Positions 1 through 11,124 of a DNA stretch of 64,000 nt are shown one piece after another; the stretch's first letter is position 1, and the number at the start of each line of letters is the position of its first letter. The notes under the pieces are model-generated. The model worked only from the letters and a program-made list of their open reading frames with translations, did no database searches and was not told where the DNA came from. The stretch is from Rutpela maculata (lineage: Eukaryota > Arthropoda > Insecta > Coleoptera > Cerambycidae): positions 29,381,920 to 29,445,919 of the forward strand of contig OW386285.2 in the NCBI GenBank assembly GCA_936432065.2, in the 5' to 3' direction. A program made the position numbers and the translations under genes.

Positions 1-2
1 AT

Positions 3-362
3 TGTGTTTCTCATCAAATTCTAATAGACAAATTAAAATGTTATAAATTTCTCAACTTAATAGAATCATTTCTAAAGCATAGACAGCAGTACATAAGCAT
101 AAGTAATACTAACTCGACATCCAAGTACATAAAGAGCGGAGTGCCACAGGGCTCGGTCTTAGGACCAACCCTATTTTTAATTTACGTAAATGACCTAAGT
201 AAGTCTGTACCTGATGTTGACTTGGTATTATTTGCAGACTATACCACACTCCTGGTATCAGACAATAAATTGGATGCTGTTCAAAGGCAAATAGACGAAC
301 CTAAGTTAAATGCTTTAGAATGGTTCTCATCAAATAAATTGTCACTAAACGAGCAGTCATAG
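3..362 (+). pseudogene. LINE reverse transcriptase fragment
   Basis: One frame is open from base 3 to the stop at 360-362, so the protein continues from outside the window. The RT core is clear: the GVPQGSVLGPTLFLIYVNDL block at about 138-197, then the catalytic box as LFADYTTLL near 229-255. In active RTs this box reads F-A-D-D, so the second catalytic Asp is replaced by Tyr and the copy cannot be functional. The later motif WFSSNKLSLN is the usual region after the palm. A downstream frame (about 385-470) continues with a KFLGVFLD-type block, showing the stop is a lesion. The product would have copied LINE RNA at the insertion site. Confidence 0.85.
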
Positions 363-549
363 GCTAATTGAAAATTATAATAACCCAGAAAAGGTAAAAT
401 TTCTAGGCGTTTTTCTTGACCCAAATCTCAACTGGTTCCACCATGTTGATTACACAGCAAAAAAATATCAAAAAATATATTCTTGCTAAGAAACTTAAAA
501 AACATTGTAACTTTTAAAATTTCATTAACGGCCTAGTACTCGCTAATGG

Positions 550-1008
550 TGTCCCATATGACTTATGGTCTGATAAGCTAACAGAATTTTCGGGTTACAA
601 AGGAAAACAAAGGATAATTACAAATCGTGGATATAGAGAGTATGTAAGAGATAAATTTATTGAGTTGGGAATTTTAACATTTCCGTCATTATACATGTTT
701 CATTGCCTGATATATATTTATAAAACATAAACCAATACAAAAAACATGAGGATATTCACAAATACAACACGAGGACTCAACATAACTTAGTGATAGATTT
801 TAATAGGCTTAAGTCAAGTGATTGTGGCTTTAATTGTTACGGCCCTAAATTTTTTAATAAAATTTCAAATTGGGTGAAAGCCTTACCAGAGGTGAAATAT
901 AAACAGTTAATAAAAAATTTTTTAATAAAAGAATATTTCTATAGAATACATGAATTTCTAAATTTTAATGGCACTGAAGCCAAAATAATGGACAACAATT
1001 TTATATAA
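550..1008 (+). pseudogene. LINE ORF2 C-terminal remnant
   Basis: Between 550 and 730 one frame reads REYVRDKFIELGILTFPSLY, and at 790-1008 another reads LIDFNRLKSSDCGFNCYGPKFFNKI and on to EYFYRIHEFLNFNG. The pattern of HN/R-rich residues, YG, FN and a basic helix ending in EFL is the conserved C-terminal tail of Jockey/CR1-type ORF2 proteins. It lies directly downstream of the RT fragment and upstream of the TTTGA tail, in the right order. Frameshifts and stops separate the pieces. The function of this tail in the family is not well known. Confidence 0.7.
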
Positions 1009-1374
1009 ATTTTATACAAATTTACAGTATATTTTATTGTGTGTATTTGTGTATGTGTATAAATATTTTGTATGTATATTTGAAATATTTTTAATTATTT
1101 AAGTTATTTTACAATTTATTTATATTATTGTATCCTATATTATATATTTTATATGTGACATTGCATAATATTATGACAATTTATATATTTCTATATTTGA
1201 CTTGTGTAAAACTGTATTGTTAAAGCGCCAATAAATTTGATTTGATTTGATTTGATAATTGCGACTGTATAAGTCCATAATAAACAGTTTTTAATAGTTT
1301 TTCTGTTAATATATTTTTTAGTTGTTTGAATGTATAAACAAGATATCTTAGTTTCTTACATACGTTTTCTATGT

Positions 1375-2375
1375 GTAAGTTCCATTTTCGGTAGCTGTCA
1401 GGAATAAATCCAAGATATTTTATAGATTTTGCACTTTGAATTTTCAGATCGATTCCTTCGATGGTGTTTTATTGTTTTAAGGTTTTTACTTACAAGTTGC
1501 ACTAGTATCTCCCAAGATCGTGCGGTGAAAATATTACCGTGTCATCTGCAAACGATATGGTTAAGCCATCTAATGATATACAGGTCGTTTAAGTATATAC
1601 TAAACAAAATTGGTCCTAGAACTGTGCCCTGTGGCAAGCTGTAAAGAACGGTTCTGGGATCACTTAATGTATCACCTACTTTCGCTATTTGGAATCGATT
1701 TTCTAAATAACTGGTCAGTAATACGTGTTCCAAAGTTTCTCTAATATTTTTTTGTGACTTATCGTGTCAAACGCCTTCGCAAGGCCAATAAAAACACAAA
1801 TGGAAGGGAGGGTTTGATCAACGGCGTGTTATATTTTTCCAACTAATTTTTAAATTGTGTCCTGGGTTGAAGTTCCCTCACAAAAACCAAATTGTTTATT
1901 TGATAACAATTTAAATTTGTTTATAAATGATTCCATTCTAGTTTTGATCGCTTTTTCGGAGATTTTTGAAATATGCGTTGTGAGAGATATCAGTCTATAA
2001 TTTATCACCTCTAGTTTATCCCCACGTTTATAGACTGCTTTCTTTGTATAGACTGGATAGATTTCTTATTTTTTAAATTTAACATTTAGTTTCAAATTTC
2101 TCTATCTGAAACTGGTTCTAAGAGGAAGGTGTTTTTCTGAATCTGACTCTCAAAAGTTCTAGACGGTTTCTTAATTTGTTTTGCCGTGTTATACCCTATA
2201 TCGGAATAGTGATTATTAAAATGGTTTGCTATTTCTTTTTTGTTTGTGGATATTTCATTATTATACAACTTCATAAATTACTATATTTTCACATTCGTAA
2301 TGTTTTAGTTTGGTTAAGGTTGATTTTCCAGCAACAGGCGGAGAAAAAGTTACAAATTTAGTTTTTTCTATATTT
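1375..2375 (-). pseudogene. LINE reverse transcriptase remnant, minus strand
   Basis: A second LINE copy, opposite in orientation to the first. At 1542-1733 the minus strand reads LPQGTVLGPILFSIYLNDLY, the conserved RT block, preceded by a fingers-domain-like VLLTSYLENRFQ. Upstream at 2092-2274 the minus strand reads EIANHFNNHYSDIGYN and EPVSDREI, which matches the linker just before the RT in Jockey-like ORF2. The pieces are in different frames, with several stops between. The catalytic aspartate box should fall near 1540-1560, where the frame is degraded. Head-to-head with the copy at 3-1255. Confidence 0.75.
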
Positions 2376-4799
2376 AGTGCCAGTGGATACAAATAGAGAG
2401 TAAATTATTAGGTGATAATTTTGTTTAGGGATGAATAATTGGAAATATAAAACTTCGATAATGTTAATTTTTATGTGCAAGAAGTAAATTTAAGTTTACT
2501 TATTTTCTGTATCTCATGAATATTTTAAGCTATAATTTTTAACGTAATAATTTATGTTCGCATGTAAGTTACTATTTAAATTTTTCTGTTAACAAATGAT
2601 ATTTACGTATAAGTAATAAGCATGATAATAAATAAATAATATAAAAATAATCATATCTTTTACAACCATAAAGCAATGCAGACAATTCTTCACTAAAAAT
2701 TGTTCCGTTTTTTTCTACAGATTTCATGTCACAAAAGTATGCATCTATCTGCAATAGTTTTTAAAATGCCTCAATGCTGAAATTTACGCTGCACCGTTTA
2801 AACAGTTTCTGTAGCATTTATTAACAATAATTTCAAGAACTATTGGACAGCAACTGAATCTAGAAAGAATAAGCAATCCACTGTTTTGAAATAGTATGGG
2901 TAAATTCAACAAAAAAAATGGTTAACTAACAATATCGTTAATTTTGTTAAACCAAACTATATTGATGGAATTTTTAAACAAGAGGTGATTGTGATTTTAA
3001 TTAATAAAAAGTTGTCGTACAACAAAACAAACATTAACTTAAAAAATAGATGAATAAGACTATTATTTTGTTCGTCTGACTATTATTTTGTTGAATTCTG
3101 TCAAATTAAACTAGATAATAGTTTATTTTATTTTTAACTATTATCGAATTGTAATTCTAACCCAGTATTAGTTCGCTGTATTATTGTACTTGGTAGACAA
3201 ACCAATATTACTGTCGTCTTCTAGAAGTTCTAAAAGAATTACCATAAAATTTGCTTGCTTACCACGTAGTCTATTACAGAAATTATTCCCAGATGACGCC
3301 ACATACAAATCACTGACAATAATCAATCATGGATTATCTTATAGTCTTATGAATTTATAGAAAATTAATAACATGATTGCATTGTTCAAATTCTCTCAGG
3401 GATCATCGATATATTTGGATGGATCTTATAAACGATCTCTAATCTTTGGTTTGGGTGGTCTGATGTCTCAATACTGAGATTTTGGCTAACCAAAAAAAAC
3501 TTCATCATACAATAAAGTGTAGATCAACCTAAAAATTAGTTGGTGAACAAAAAACAAAGTCGTTGTACTATTTAATTGTAGACCAAATTGAAAATGGTTA
3601 GTGAACATAAAAAAATGTCATTGTACTATTTAATTTGTTACAAGAAGATATGATTATTAAACTACTATTTGTTTACGAAAACAAATAAAGTTGTATGATT
3701 ATTCTTTTTTGATTGATTTAACTATGAAACTAGATAGGCGCGATTTCATATGCTCTTTTTGGTTGAATTTACCTATCATTTTCTTTGAGTGTAGAAAAAA
3801 ATTCGGAAAAACATTTTACGTCTTTTTGCAATTGCGGGCTAGAATAGCGCTCTCTATATTTAGATCCGCAAGGTCAAAGGTCATTCCAGATAATGTACCT
3901 ATTTTTTCAAAACGATATCTGCACATTGCACATTTTAGGAGGGCCTTTCGGGAAGTTATATTCCTGACAAATATGCAATCCTCTATCAGCCACGTGCTTA
4001 TCACGTAAAAACACGTTCACTGTCTACAGGACTATAATATCCTTACCGCAATATTATTATTTAAGCTGTGTTGTGTAGTATTTAGATACCGAACTTTTTT
4101 AATTATAAACTCCGTAACAAATTCGACGTCCAACTTTATTATAACCGTTGAAATTGCGACAGGTAATATTATGAGCTGCCTGGTTACCCCACATTTCAGG
4201 TAGTACACTCTTCTATATTTCGCTTTTTGTATTCATTTATTCACCACTTTTAATTTCAAACTTTACGACATTTTAATTTATCAAGGCGTGTTCACAATTG
4301 CCATTATAATTCCTTTGGCAATTTTTACGGAAAATTTAATTCGGAGTATAACTGAATAGAAAAGGAAGGCGAAAGGAAAAAGAGCGAAGATTGATTTAAA
4401 TGTGTGAAAATACGGGTTAAAGTGAAGCGTGAAATCGGAAGGAATACTCGAAAGAATTTAAGTAGTTGATTTATAGATTGACTTCGCGGCAGTTCTGAAA
4501 CTAAAAAGATTATTTGGATAACGAATTTAATGATTAAGGATTTGAATAACAAAGAACTGTTTGAAGTTGACTGAATATTTGATAAGTTTTACAGAGATCA
4601 AGTAGTATTAAATAACGCATACAAATTAACATTTTATAAATAATATATCTCTTTCTCTCAATATTTCTACACGCATTATACGAAATAACATATATAATAC
4701 TCTGTAGAACAAAAAAGCGGAGGATGCCAGCGAATAATTCCTACAAGATTTTCTTTTTCTTATACTATAGAGAGACTTGCCTCAATTGTAAATTGATGC
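2376..4799. other. AT-rich stretch with no recognised gene
   Basis: About 2.4 kb without a gene I can support. A diverged tandem duplication of about 60-70 bp lies at 3535-3650 (two copies around GTTGTACTATTTAATT). An open frame at 3691-4008 (+) and its minus shadow resemble nothing I know. The 3' half is plain AT-rich sequence. Confidence 0.5.
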
Positions 4800-5272
4800 T
4801 ATCACGCAGTAATTTTAATTTATTCAGAATTTGTTTGACACACCCAGTACAGCATTAAATAAATAAGTATTACAAGATTTGATAAGTAAAATTAACTTGA
4901 AACAAAGTTGCATTGGGGAACAAAAGAACTGTAGAGTCGACAAGAAGCTCGCACGTTCACCTCATGAGACTTTGTAATAATGATGAAATTGTGATTTGGC
5001 AAAAGGCAGTAACTGGGACAAATTTGAGTCTAAAAAGTTTGTTGAATTTTGACTTAGGGTGCGAAATAAGGGTGGCTTGGTGCGTGGCCCAACTCTGGGG
5101 CAATCAATGTAAGTACAAACTATTGGATCTTGTTTGTTCTTTGTGTGTCAATAAACCGGTACCTTGTTTTCTACCACAATGTTTTATTTACAAAGTATTC
5201 ATTTAATTCATTCAATTCAAACCCTCTTGCAAGCAAGCGAGTCCTTTTAAAGAAACCCCGAGGGTCGTGACA
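4800..5272 (+). repeat. 5' LTR
   Basis: Direct repeat of 6408-6897. It begins TATCACGCAG (TGTCACGCAG in the other LTR, so the TG is mutated) and ends CGTGACA. It carries an AATAAA polyadenylation signal at 5150-5155 inside a short GT-rich context. The frame open at 4913-5206 lies wholly inside the LTR and is not a gene. Confidence 0.8.
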
Positions 5273-5274
5273 CA

Positions 5275-5292
5275 TGGTGGAGGCGCCTAGCC
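5275..5292 (+). promoter_or_regulatory. Candidate primer-binding site
   Basis: Directly after the 5' LTR the sequence reads TGGTGGAGGCGCC. A TGG start a few bases from the LTR end is typical of a site complementary to a tRNA 3' CCA end. I did not identify the tRNA. Confidence 0.5.
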
Positions 5293-6391
5293 TCGCTCCG
5301 AGGGGGTGGTTCTTCACCCAGGATTAGAATAGAACTAGATTTTATAACTCCACTTATCAGACGTAGCGACTGAGGCCCATCCATTGGCAAATTTCCTGTA
5401 ATTTCTTTTCCAATTTTCCCGAAACCAAGCGTAATGAAATTGGTAACTATTTCTTGCAGCACATTCCTGTAAAATGGTGGCATGGACGAAGGAGCAATGA
5501 GCATGGAGCAATGGACGAAGGGAAAAGGGAGCACCAATAATCCTACGTAAAGGGAGGATGGTCAGGATCAGAACCAGCGGTCGTTACGCGGGCGTGGATG
5601 CTGTTCCTTCAGTTCTGAGGAGCCATAGGTTACACATCACGGCCCCAGATGTGAAAATGATAATTCCTCAAACCAGACAGGGGGAGAATAATAGACATTT
5701 GGAACACGTTGGAATCGTGGAAGGACAATAGTGTAAGTGTGGTCTGAGAATTGAATTTCGGACTCAAAATTTTGTGCTATAACAGTCGTGTGCTAATTTA
5801 AATTTATACAGTGCCAGACATTTTCGCGTGCCCGAGTTAGAAATTTTTGATTCATCCTAGCCTTTCATTTGATGTATTATTGTTAATTTCATTTAAAACC
5901 TGCTTTAGTATTACTGCATATTACTGCAACGACTTATTTTTTTTTGTCTTTTTTGATATTTCCGTTTAATTTTCTTTTGTTAAATCAAGAATGATTTATT
6001 ATAGTTACGGGGTAAAGTAAAGGAGAAGAGTTAATGTTTTTTTTTAATTTATAAATGATATACATTTTTTTTAAACTGACAATGACATTGTTGTGTGATA
6101 ATGATATTGCATCCGCCAGTTTATAATTTGTCACTGCAACCATTTAATGGATTTAACTGAGATACAATGCAACTTCAAGTAGAGACTTAACGATTTGCAA
6201 GTGACAGGATTATAATCTATTTGGATTTTATTTTTTCACTTCGCTCCATGTGATATATTTTTTGTTCTTTTTTCTCTGGCATCTAACACTTCCTTAATAT
6301 ATGTTATGTTTATGTGGTTAATGCCATTCACTTTAAGAAAATTTGTTATTTCTTCATTAAATACGTGTTTTGAAGCTGGGGGCCAGCTTTC
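5293..6391 (+). other. Internal region of the LTR element, no coding frame
   Basis: A moderately GC-rich leader (5280-5750) is followed by AT-rich DNA. No frame encodes a nucleocapsid, protease, RT, RNase H or integrase motif. The minus-strand open frame at 5247-5537 spans the LTR border and is chance. Confidence 0.6.
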
Positions 6392-6407
6392 TTAGGTGGG
6401 GGAGATG
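6392..6407 (+). promoter_or_regulatory. Polypurine tract of the LTR element
   Basis: AGGTGGGGGAGATG lies immediately before the 3' LTR, the position where the plus-strand primer forms in LTR retroelements. Confidence 0.65.
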
Positions 6408-6897
6408 TGTCACGCAGTAATTTTAATTTATTCAGAATTTGTCTGAGACACCTAGTACATCATTAAATAAATAACTATTACAAGATTTGATAAGTGCAAT
6501 TAACTCGAAACAAAGTTTCATTGGGGAACAAAGTAACTGTAGAGTCAGCAAGAAGCTCGCACGTTCACCTCATGCGACTTTGTAATAATGATGAAATGCT
6601 GATTTGGCAAAAGGCAATAAATGGGACAAATTTGAGTTTAAAAAGTTAGTTGGGTTTTGACTCAGGGTGCGAAATAATGGTGGCTTGGTGCGTGGCCCAA
6701 CTCGCCTCCTAGGAGGTAGCCCCAAGAAGGCAATGAATGTAAGTACAAACTATTTGATCTTGTGTGTTTTTTGTGTCAATAAACCAGTACCTTATTTTCT
6801 ACCACAATGTTTTATTTACAAAGGATTCATTTAATTTATTAAATTCAAACCCTCTTGCAAGCAAGCGAGTATTTTAAGCCTCCCGAGGGTTGTGACA
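6408..6897 (+). repeat. 3' LTR
   Basis: Starts TGTCACGCAG and ends GGTTGTGACA, so the TG...CA ends are intact. It carries an AATAAA signal at 6778-6783. Compared with the 5' LTR it has about 25 extra bases around CCTCCTAGGAGG. Confidence 0.85.
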
Positions 6898-7371
6898 ATA
6901 TTTTGCTCAAAAGTATCGCGTCTTCTACGGCCGCCATGTTGAAAAAATTAAGGTCAAAATAGGTTTATCTCAATTATCTCCTTTCCTATTAGTTCTACCT
7001 TAAAATTAGATATTACCAATATTGTAGAGAACGAAAATAGCAGAAATATTTATACCGTCATAATGTTCGGATACACGTGTACTAATTTTCAGCTTGATTA
7101 GTCGTTTGTTTTCTGAAATATGCACATTAGAAAATTTAAAAAAAACTATTTAAAGCCCTATAACTTCTTAGGGAAGAACCTTTGGACTAAGGTATGTTTA
7201 GTTTAATTGGTCCCATTTGACCTCAGGATGCTATGGTTAAGCTGGGTCTCTTTACTTTTCTGACACCATGTATATTTATTAATTAATAAATCATCCCAAT
7301 AATTTATTTGGCAAAAAACTATTTAATTTTACTCCAAAAATATTGGAAAATGAAATAAATAGTTAAACACA
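6898..7371. other. Non-coding repeat-like stretch
   Basis: No gene. It ends near 7260-7275 with TGACACCATGTATA, like the terminal TGACACC-TGTATA of the mariner-type foldbacks in this window. It may be a half element; no matching left end was found. Confidence 0.35.
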
Positions 7372-7373
7372 TA

Positions 7374-8212
7374 CAGTGTGACCCATTTCAAGTGGAAACA
7401 CCTTCGTAACTCAGTTATTGTTCAACCAATTTCAACCAAATTTAGATCAAAGATCTTTAATATTTATTTTTTTAGTAAAACAAAACTTATTCCAGTCAGT
7501 GGCGTGCATTTTTATTAAGAAAAATGGTCGATTTTTCGAGAAATCATATTAGGCATTTTTTTGTTGAAAAACTACTACTAAATACAATATTGATAAATAT
7601 GCTGTAGAACCTCTATATTCAGAATATAACAACATTTTGATTTTTGTTACGAATTTGTAACGAATCTCGTTTCGAAAGAAAGTCATTCTTTATTTTCTCT
7701 TTAAATTCATATTTTCTACCACTCTATATCATCGGTAATCCTGATGACCCCAAATTTTTTCAATGAAAATTCTTGGCCCTCGAAATTTGAAAGTTTCGAT
7801 GATATGAAAAAGTGAATTTAAAGAGAAAATGAAGAATGACTTTTTTTCGAAAAAAAATTCGTTACAAATTTATTGATTATTTAATGTTTAAAATAGATAA
7901 TTTTAAAACGGGACCGTAATTCGAAAACCAAAAATCAAAATGTTGTTAAATCCTGGATGTAGCGGTTCTACAGCATGCTGATCAATAATATTGCATTAGT
8001 TTTTCAACCAAGAAATGCCTAAAATGATTTCTCGAAAAATCGACCCTTTTTTTCTTAATAAAAATGCACGCCACTGACTGAAATAAATTTTGTTTCACTC
8101 AGACAAGAAATATGTTCTCGACTTAATATTTGATACCGATCAAAATTTGGTTGAAATTGGATGACCAATAACTGAGTTACGAAGGTGTTTCCACTTGAAA
8201 TGGATCACACTG
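7374..8212. mobile_element. Palindromic MITE (Tc1/mariner-type ends)
   Basis: The left arm starts CAGTGTGACCCATTTCAAGT and is mirrored by the right arm ending in the reverse complement with a few changes. TA lies at 7372-7373 and 8213-8214, the target-site signature of Tc1/mariner insertion. The arms are about 400 bases each, so nearly the whole 839-bp element can fold into one hairpin around a short loop near 7780. No coding frame is present, so it would need a transposase in trans. Confidence 0.85.
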
Positions 8213-8621
8213 TATAATAAGGGTGCTACTTTCGAAAAAGTCAATAGATGTTTTTTCAGGACATTTAGCCTATTTTTAAAAAACTCTTTACAATTCAAAT
8301 AATTAATTCCGGAATTATTTTAAAAATACTACAAAATTTACAAATTTTCAATTGTTATTTCAATATTTCCAATTTTTAAATGAACAAAAGCAATTTGAAA
8401 AATATTTCACTGTCTATTATGAATCCCTCGAGGCTTTAGAATTATTCATGAATTTTGTTATTAACTGATTAAAAACATGTTGCCAACTTAAAAACGACAA
8501 TTTCTAGGTCTAACTCTGGCATTGTATAACATAAAAACTAACAACTCTATCTCGATAAATGTAACGTTTATTTTAAATGAAATTTTCTGGTTTGAAAAAT
8601 TGTTCATATATCCATCTAGAC

Positions 8622-9011
8622 TAGTATTACTATGAGAAGATGCCAGGGCGGAGCCAAAATGCGCGAATATTTTTACCAGTGGCGTAGCTTTATCTGGGGT
8701 ATAGGGATGTGTAATTGCAATAAAAGTTTCGTGGCCAAGGAACTGTGAAAATGGAGTAGATTAAAACTTGCCAACTGTTACGAGTAACCTTTGTTCAGCA
8801 GAAGTGTAAGAATAGTAAATTCTAATAAACTTTGCCTAATAAAGTTGTTTTATTATTATTATTACCGTCGCCGCCGCTCTACTCAGGGCACCGCCGCCAC
8901 TGGTGTTGACATTGAATGTCACGTAATTCTTTCTCATTGGCTTAGAATGATGGAGTGCACAAACTCGTTTCTGCGCATATTTTTTGCTGGCATCTTCTCA
9001 TAGTAATACTA
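8622..9011. mobile_element. Short TIR element (MITE)
   Basis: A near-perfect 25-base inverted repeat begins TAGTATTACTATGAGAAGAT at 8622 and closes at 9011. The outermost TA on each side could be a TA target duplication. Beyond the TIRs the interior is not palindromic. It includes an ATT microsatellite at about 8851-8863 running into a CCG-rich block. The open frame at 8791-9003 ends in the right TIR and is not a gene. Confidence 0.8.
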
Positions 9012-10015
9012 CTTTACACATATTTGAACCGTTACTCTACCGTAAAATGCTCAGCTACCCATTTTTAAGGTCTATTTGGATACATTTTCGACATTTTTAG
9101 TAAAACAAGAAACGTTAAATAAAACACAAATAAAGTTAACCAACATATAAAAAAATGTTTGAAATGTGTTTTCAACGCCTTTCATGCCATCTTAAGAGGG
9201 TCAAATCTAGGAGATCTAGGTTTGTCTGAAAAAAAATGACGGGGCTCTAGAGTTTATAGTGGAATCCGAACCACTTCCTGGGAAATTTTTTTCTATGATT
9301 ATTTCCCTCATAAATTATAGACCAATGACATTTCGTGAATTTTTAAATTTCAACTAATGACAACAGTTTTACACTGAATAAACGCAAGCTAGCTTTTTTT
9401 AAAAATTACCAGCGAATAATTTACCTCTAGCTATTAAATGAACACAATTAATTTAATTTACACTTAATTGGGCTAAGAACAAAATAAAACTTATTATAAA
9501 TTAAAAAATTATTATTTTTGTTTATAATTACTATGTACCAATGGTGTATTTATGCAATTTTACAAAAATATATTTAATATCAAACTGTCACAAACTGTTA
9601 GATTTACAAACACGACCGCGTAACAGAAGTGAAATAAGCATCTAGCGAGTCCGTTTCCATGGATACGAAACAAAAGTCGTTTATAGAACGCGTTGCCGTC
9701 AATTAATTAGTAAGGAAGTATGTTTTCCAAATAAAAAATTAATCGTTTTGGGAAGACAGAATTTGTTAAAATTAACAAAGAGAAAAGTACGTAACGAATT
9801 TGTTCATTTGGGAAATAATCTCGACGTATACCTATACCCCTCGAGCTCTAAATCTTATCACACAAACTGCGGGTTTTTGTAAAATTTTTTAAGGTGAATT
9901 ATTAAGTCTCGAACATTTTCTAAACAATATTTTACAAAAAAAAAAGATACCCGCAGTTTATCCGATAAAATTCAGAACTCTCAAGATATAACCTGTGAAA
10001 AATTTTCTCAATGTG
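9012..10015. other. AT-rich stretch with one foldback
   Basis: No gene seen. An imperfect hairpin lies at about 9845-9990: AAACTGCGGGTTTTTGTAAA is mirrored after about 50 bases by a run ending ACCCGCAGTTTA. Confidence 0.4.
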
Positions 10016-10017
10016 TG

Positions 10018-10275
10018 TGGCTCGAACCCATTTCGTTAGGTACGCTGAGTGCAAGCTAGACGTGCTAACCTACTGAGCTACCGACACCCCACAGGCTCCG
10101 GCCCAAAAAATGCCCTCCACAGGACAACGAAGGCTCCGCCCCCCAAAACTGGACCTACGCTGAGGCCCCCTTCTAGGGCTCTTTTCCTGTGGAGCCAACA
10201 TAACCTCACTCGGCGTCAACCTATTTCTCTCCTACAGCCGATGACGCCATCTAGTGACCAATCGTCAAACTCTGA
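10018..10275 (-). mobile_element. tRNA-derived SINE candidate
   Basis: The minus strand from 10090 back to 10018 reads like a tRNA head: GGGGTGTC, then the A-box-like TAGCTCAGTAGG and, about 45 bases on, the B-box-like GGGTTCGAGCC. Such internal boxes recruit RNA polymerase III. The neighbouring 10091-10275 block is distinctly GC-rich in an AT-rich neighbourhood. The acceptor stem pairs poorly, so a working tRNA is unlikely. A SINE head or tRNA pseudogene fits better. The open frame at 10049-10300 overlaps it and is not credible. Confidence 0.5.
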
Positions 10276-10795
10276 TTGTAATTATAAACACCTAATATGA
10301 TATCATTTAATCATGTAAGTAGGTAACTGTGTTTATTATATTTTTTTAATAAAATACCTCAGTTTCATAAATTATCAGTAAAAACCCACATACGGAAATA
10401 ACACATTTTATTTTCATTTCTCTCGATAATTGCTTTTTGGTTCAAACGATTTTGGGAAAACAATAAATTAACGAGATAATAATTCATTTATTGAAAAACG
10501 CACTATATGTGCAGAAGCTGTGTTTCATGTTGGGATATGCTTTCATTTTCTTTTACAATCCTAAATCCTATTCAAAATTACAGCAAGCAATTATAACATA
10601 CTGTGTTCTTTGCTATTGTTAGATGTATACTGTGTTTGCATTGTGAAATCAACAATTTTAGTTTAGACTGAGTTACTCCATTTTGTATTTTCATACTCTT
10701 TGCAGGTAGAACAACCGCTGTTGGATAAAAAGACGCAGCACAGCATAGTATCAGCACATGAGTGAAAATCTTAATTTTGAAAAAAAAATTGATTA
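10276..10795. other. No recognised feature
   Basis: AT-rich DNA between the SINE candidate and the mariner scrap. I see no gene or clear repeat. Confidence 0.5.
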
Positions 10796-10799
10796 CTGA

Positions 10800-10990
10800 T
10801 TTTCTTTGGAGCAGCCGAGTTGTTGTGGGTGTTACTGGCAGTTGGAGTGCACACAGTAAGGTGAGTTAGGCGCGGAGAAATGATAGCCTGGCCTTCAAGG
10901 TCCTCGGACTTAAATCCAGTTGATTTTTTCATTAAAATTTTATTAATCCTATTCCTGCTGTTATACTTCATTTAAAACACCCTGTATATT
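10800..10990 (+). pseudogene. Tc1/mariner transposase 3' scrap
   Basis: At about 10874-10931 the plus strand reads GEMIAWPSRSSDLNPVDFF. WP-x-RS-x-DLNP-x-DFF is the block ahead of the last catalytic acidic residue in Tc1/mariner (IS630-type) transposases. About 45 bases downstream is ACACCCTGTATA, a common mariner TIR end. Upstream coding sequence is lost. The minus-strand open frame over the same bases is a shadow. Confidence 0.6.
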
Positions 10991-11124
10991 AAAAATAATA
11001 TATAAAATAAAATAGTAATATTTTATAGGTATTTATTTTTATTTTGCGTTATTCTTATGTACTTTATATCTTAGATTTTAATCAGATGTTAATACGTTAA
11101 ACTCTTTGGGAAAATGCACCTATT

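Larger units (their letters stand above)
3..1255 (+). mobile_element. LINE remnant (Jockey/CR1-like), 3' half with tail
   Basis: This is the 3' part of a non-LTR retrotransposon running in from the left window edge. It holds the second half of the reverse transcriptase, the degenerate post-RT region and a 3' tail. The tail is an AATAAA-like signal followed by tandem TTTGA units at about 1229-1255, a typical short-repeat LINE tail. The post-RT segment at 370-720 still reads as RT C-terminal sequence but is frameshifted. The exact clade is not decided. The copy is dead. Confidence 0.8.
4800..6897 (+). mobile_element. Non-autonomous two-LTR retrotransposon
   Basis: Two long direct repeats (4800-5272 and 6408-6897) flank about 1.13 kb of internal DNA that has a primer-site-like start and a polypurine tract but no gag, pol or env frame. 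This is the layout of a TRIM/LARD-type or internally deleted LTR element, which would need enzymes from a relative elsewhere. The LTRs differ by scattered substitutions and a short indel near 6708-6733, so the copy is old. The bases flanking the two LTRs (GATGC and ATATT) do not form a convincing target duplication. Superfamily cannot be set without pol. Confidence 0.8.

Noticed and set aside
5247..5537. 96-residue minus frame over the LTR border
   Set aside because: Opposite to the element's sense and crosses the LTR end; chance frame.
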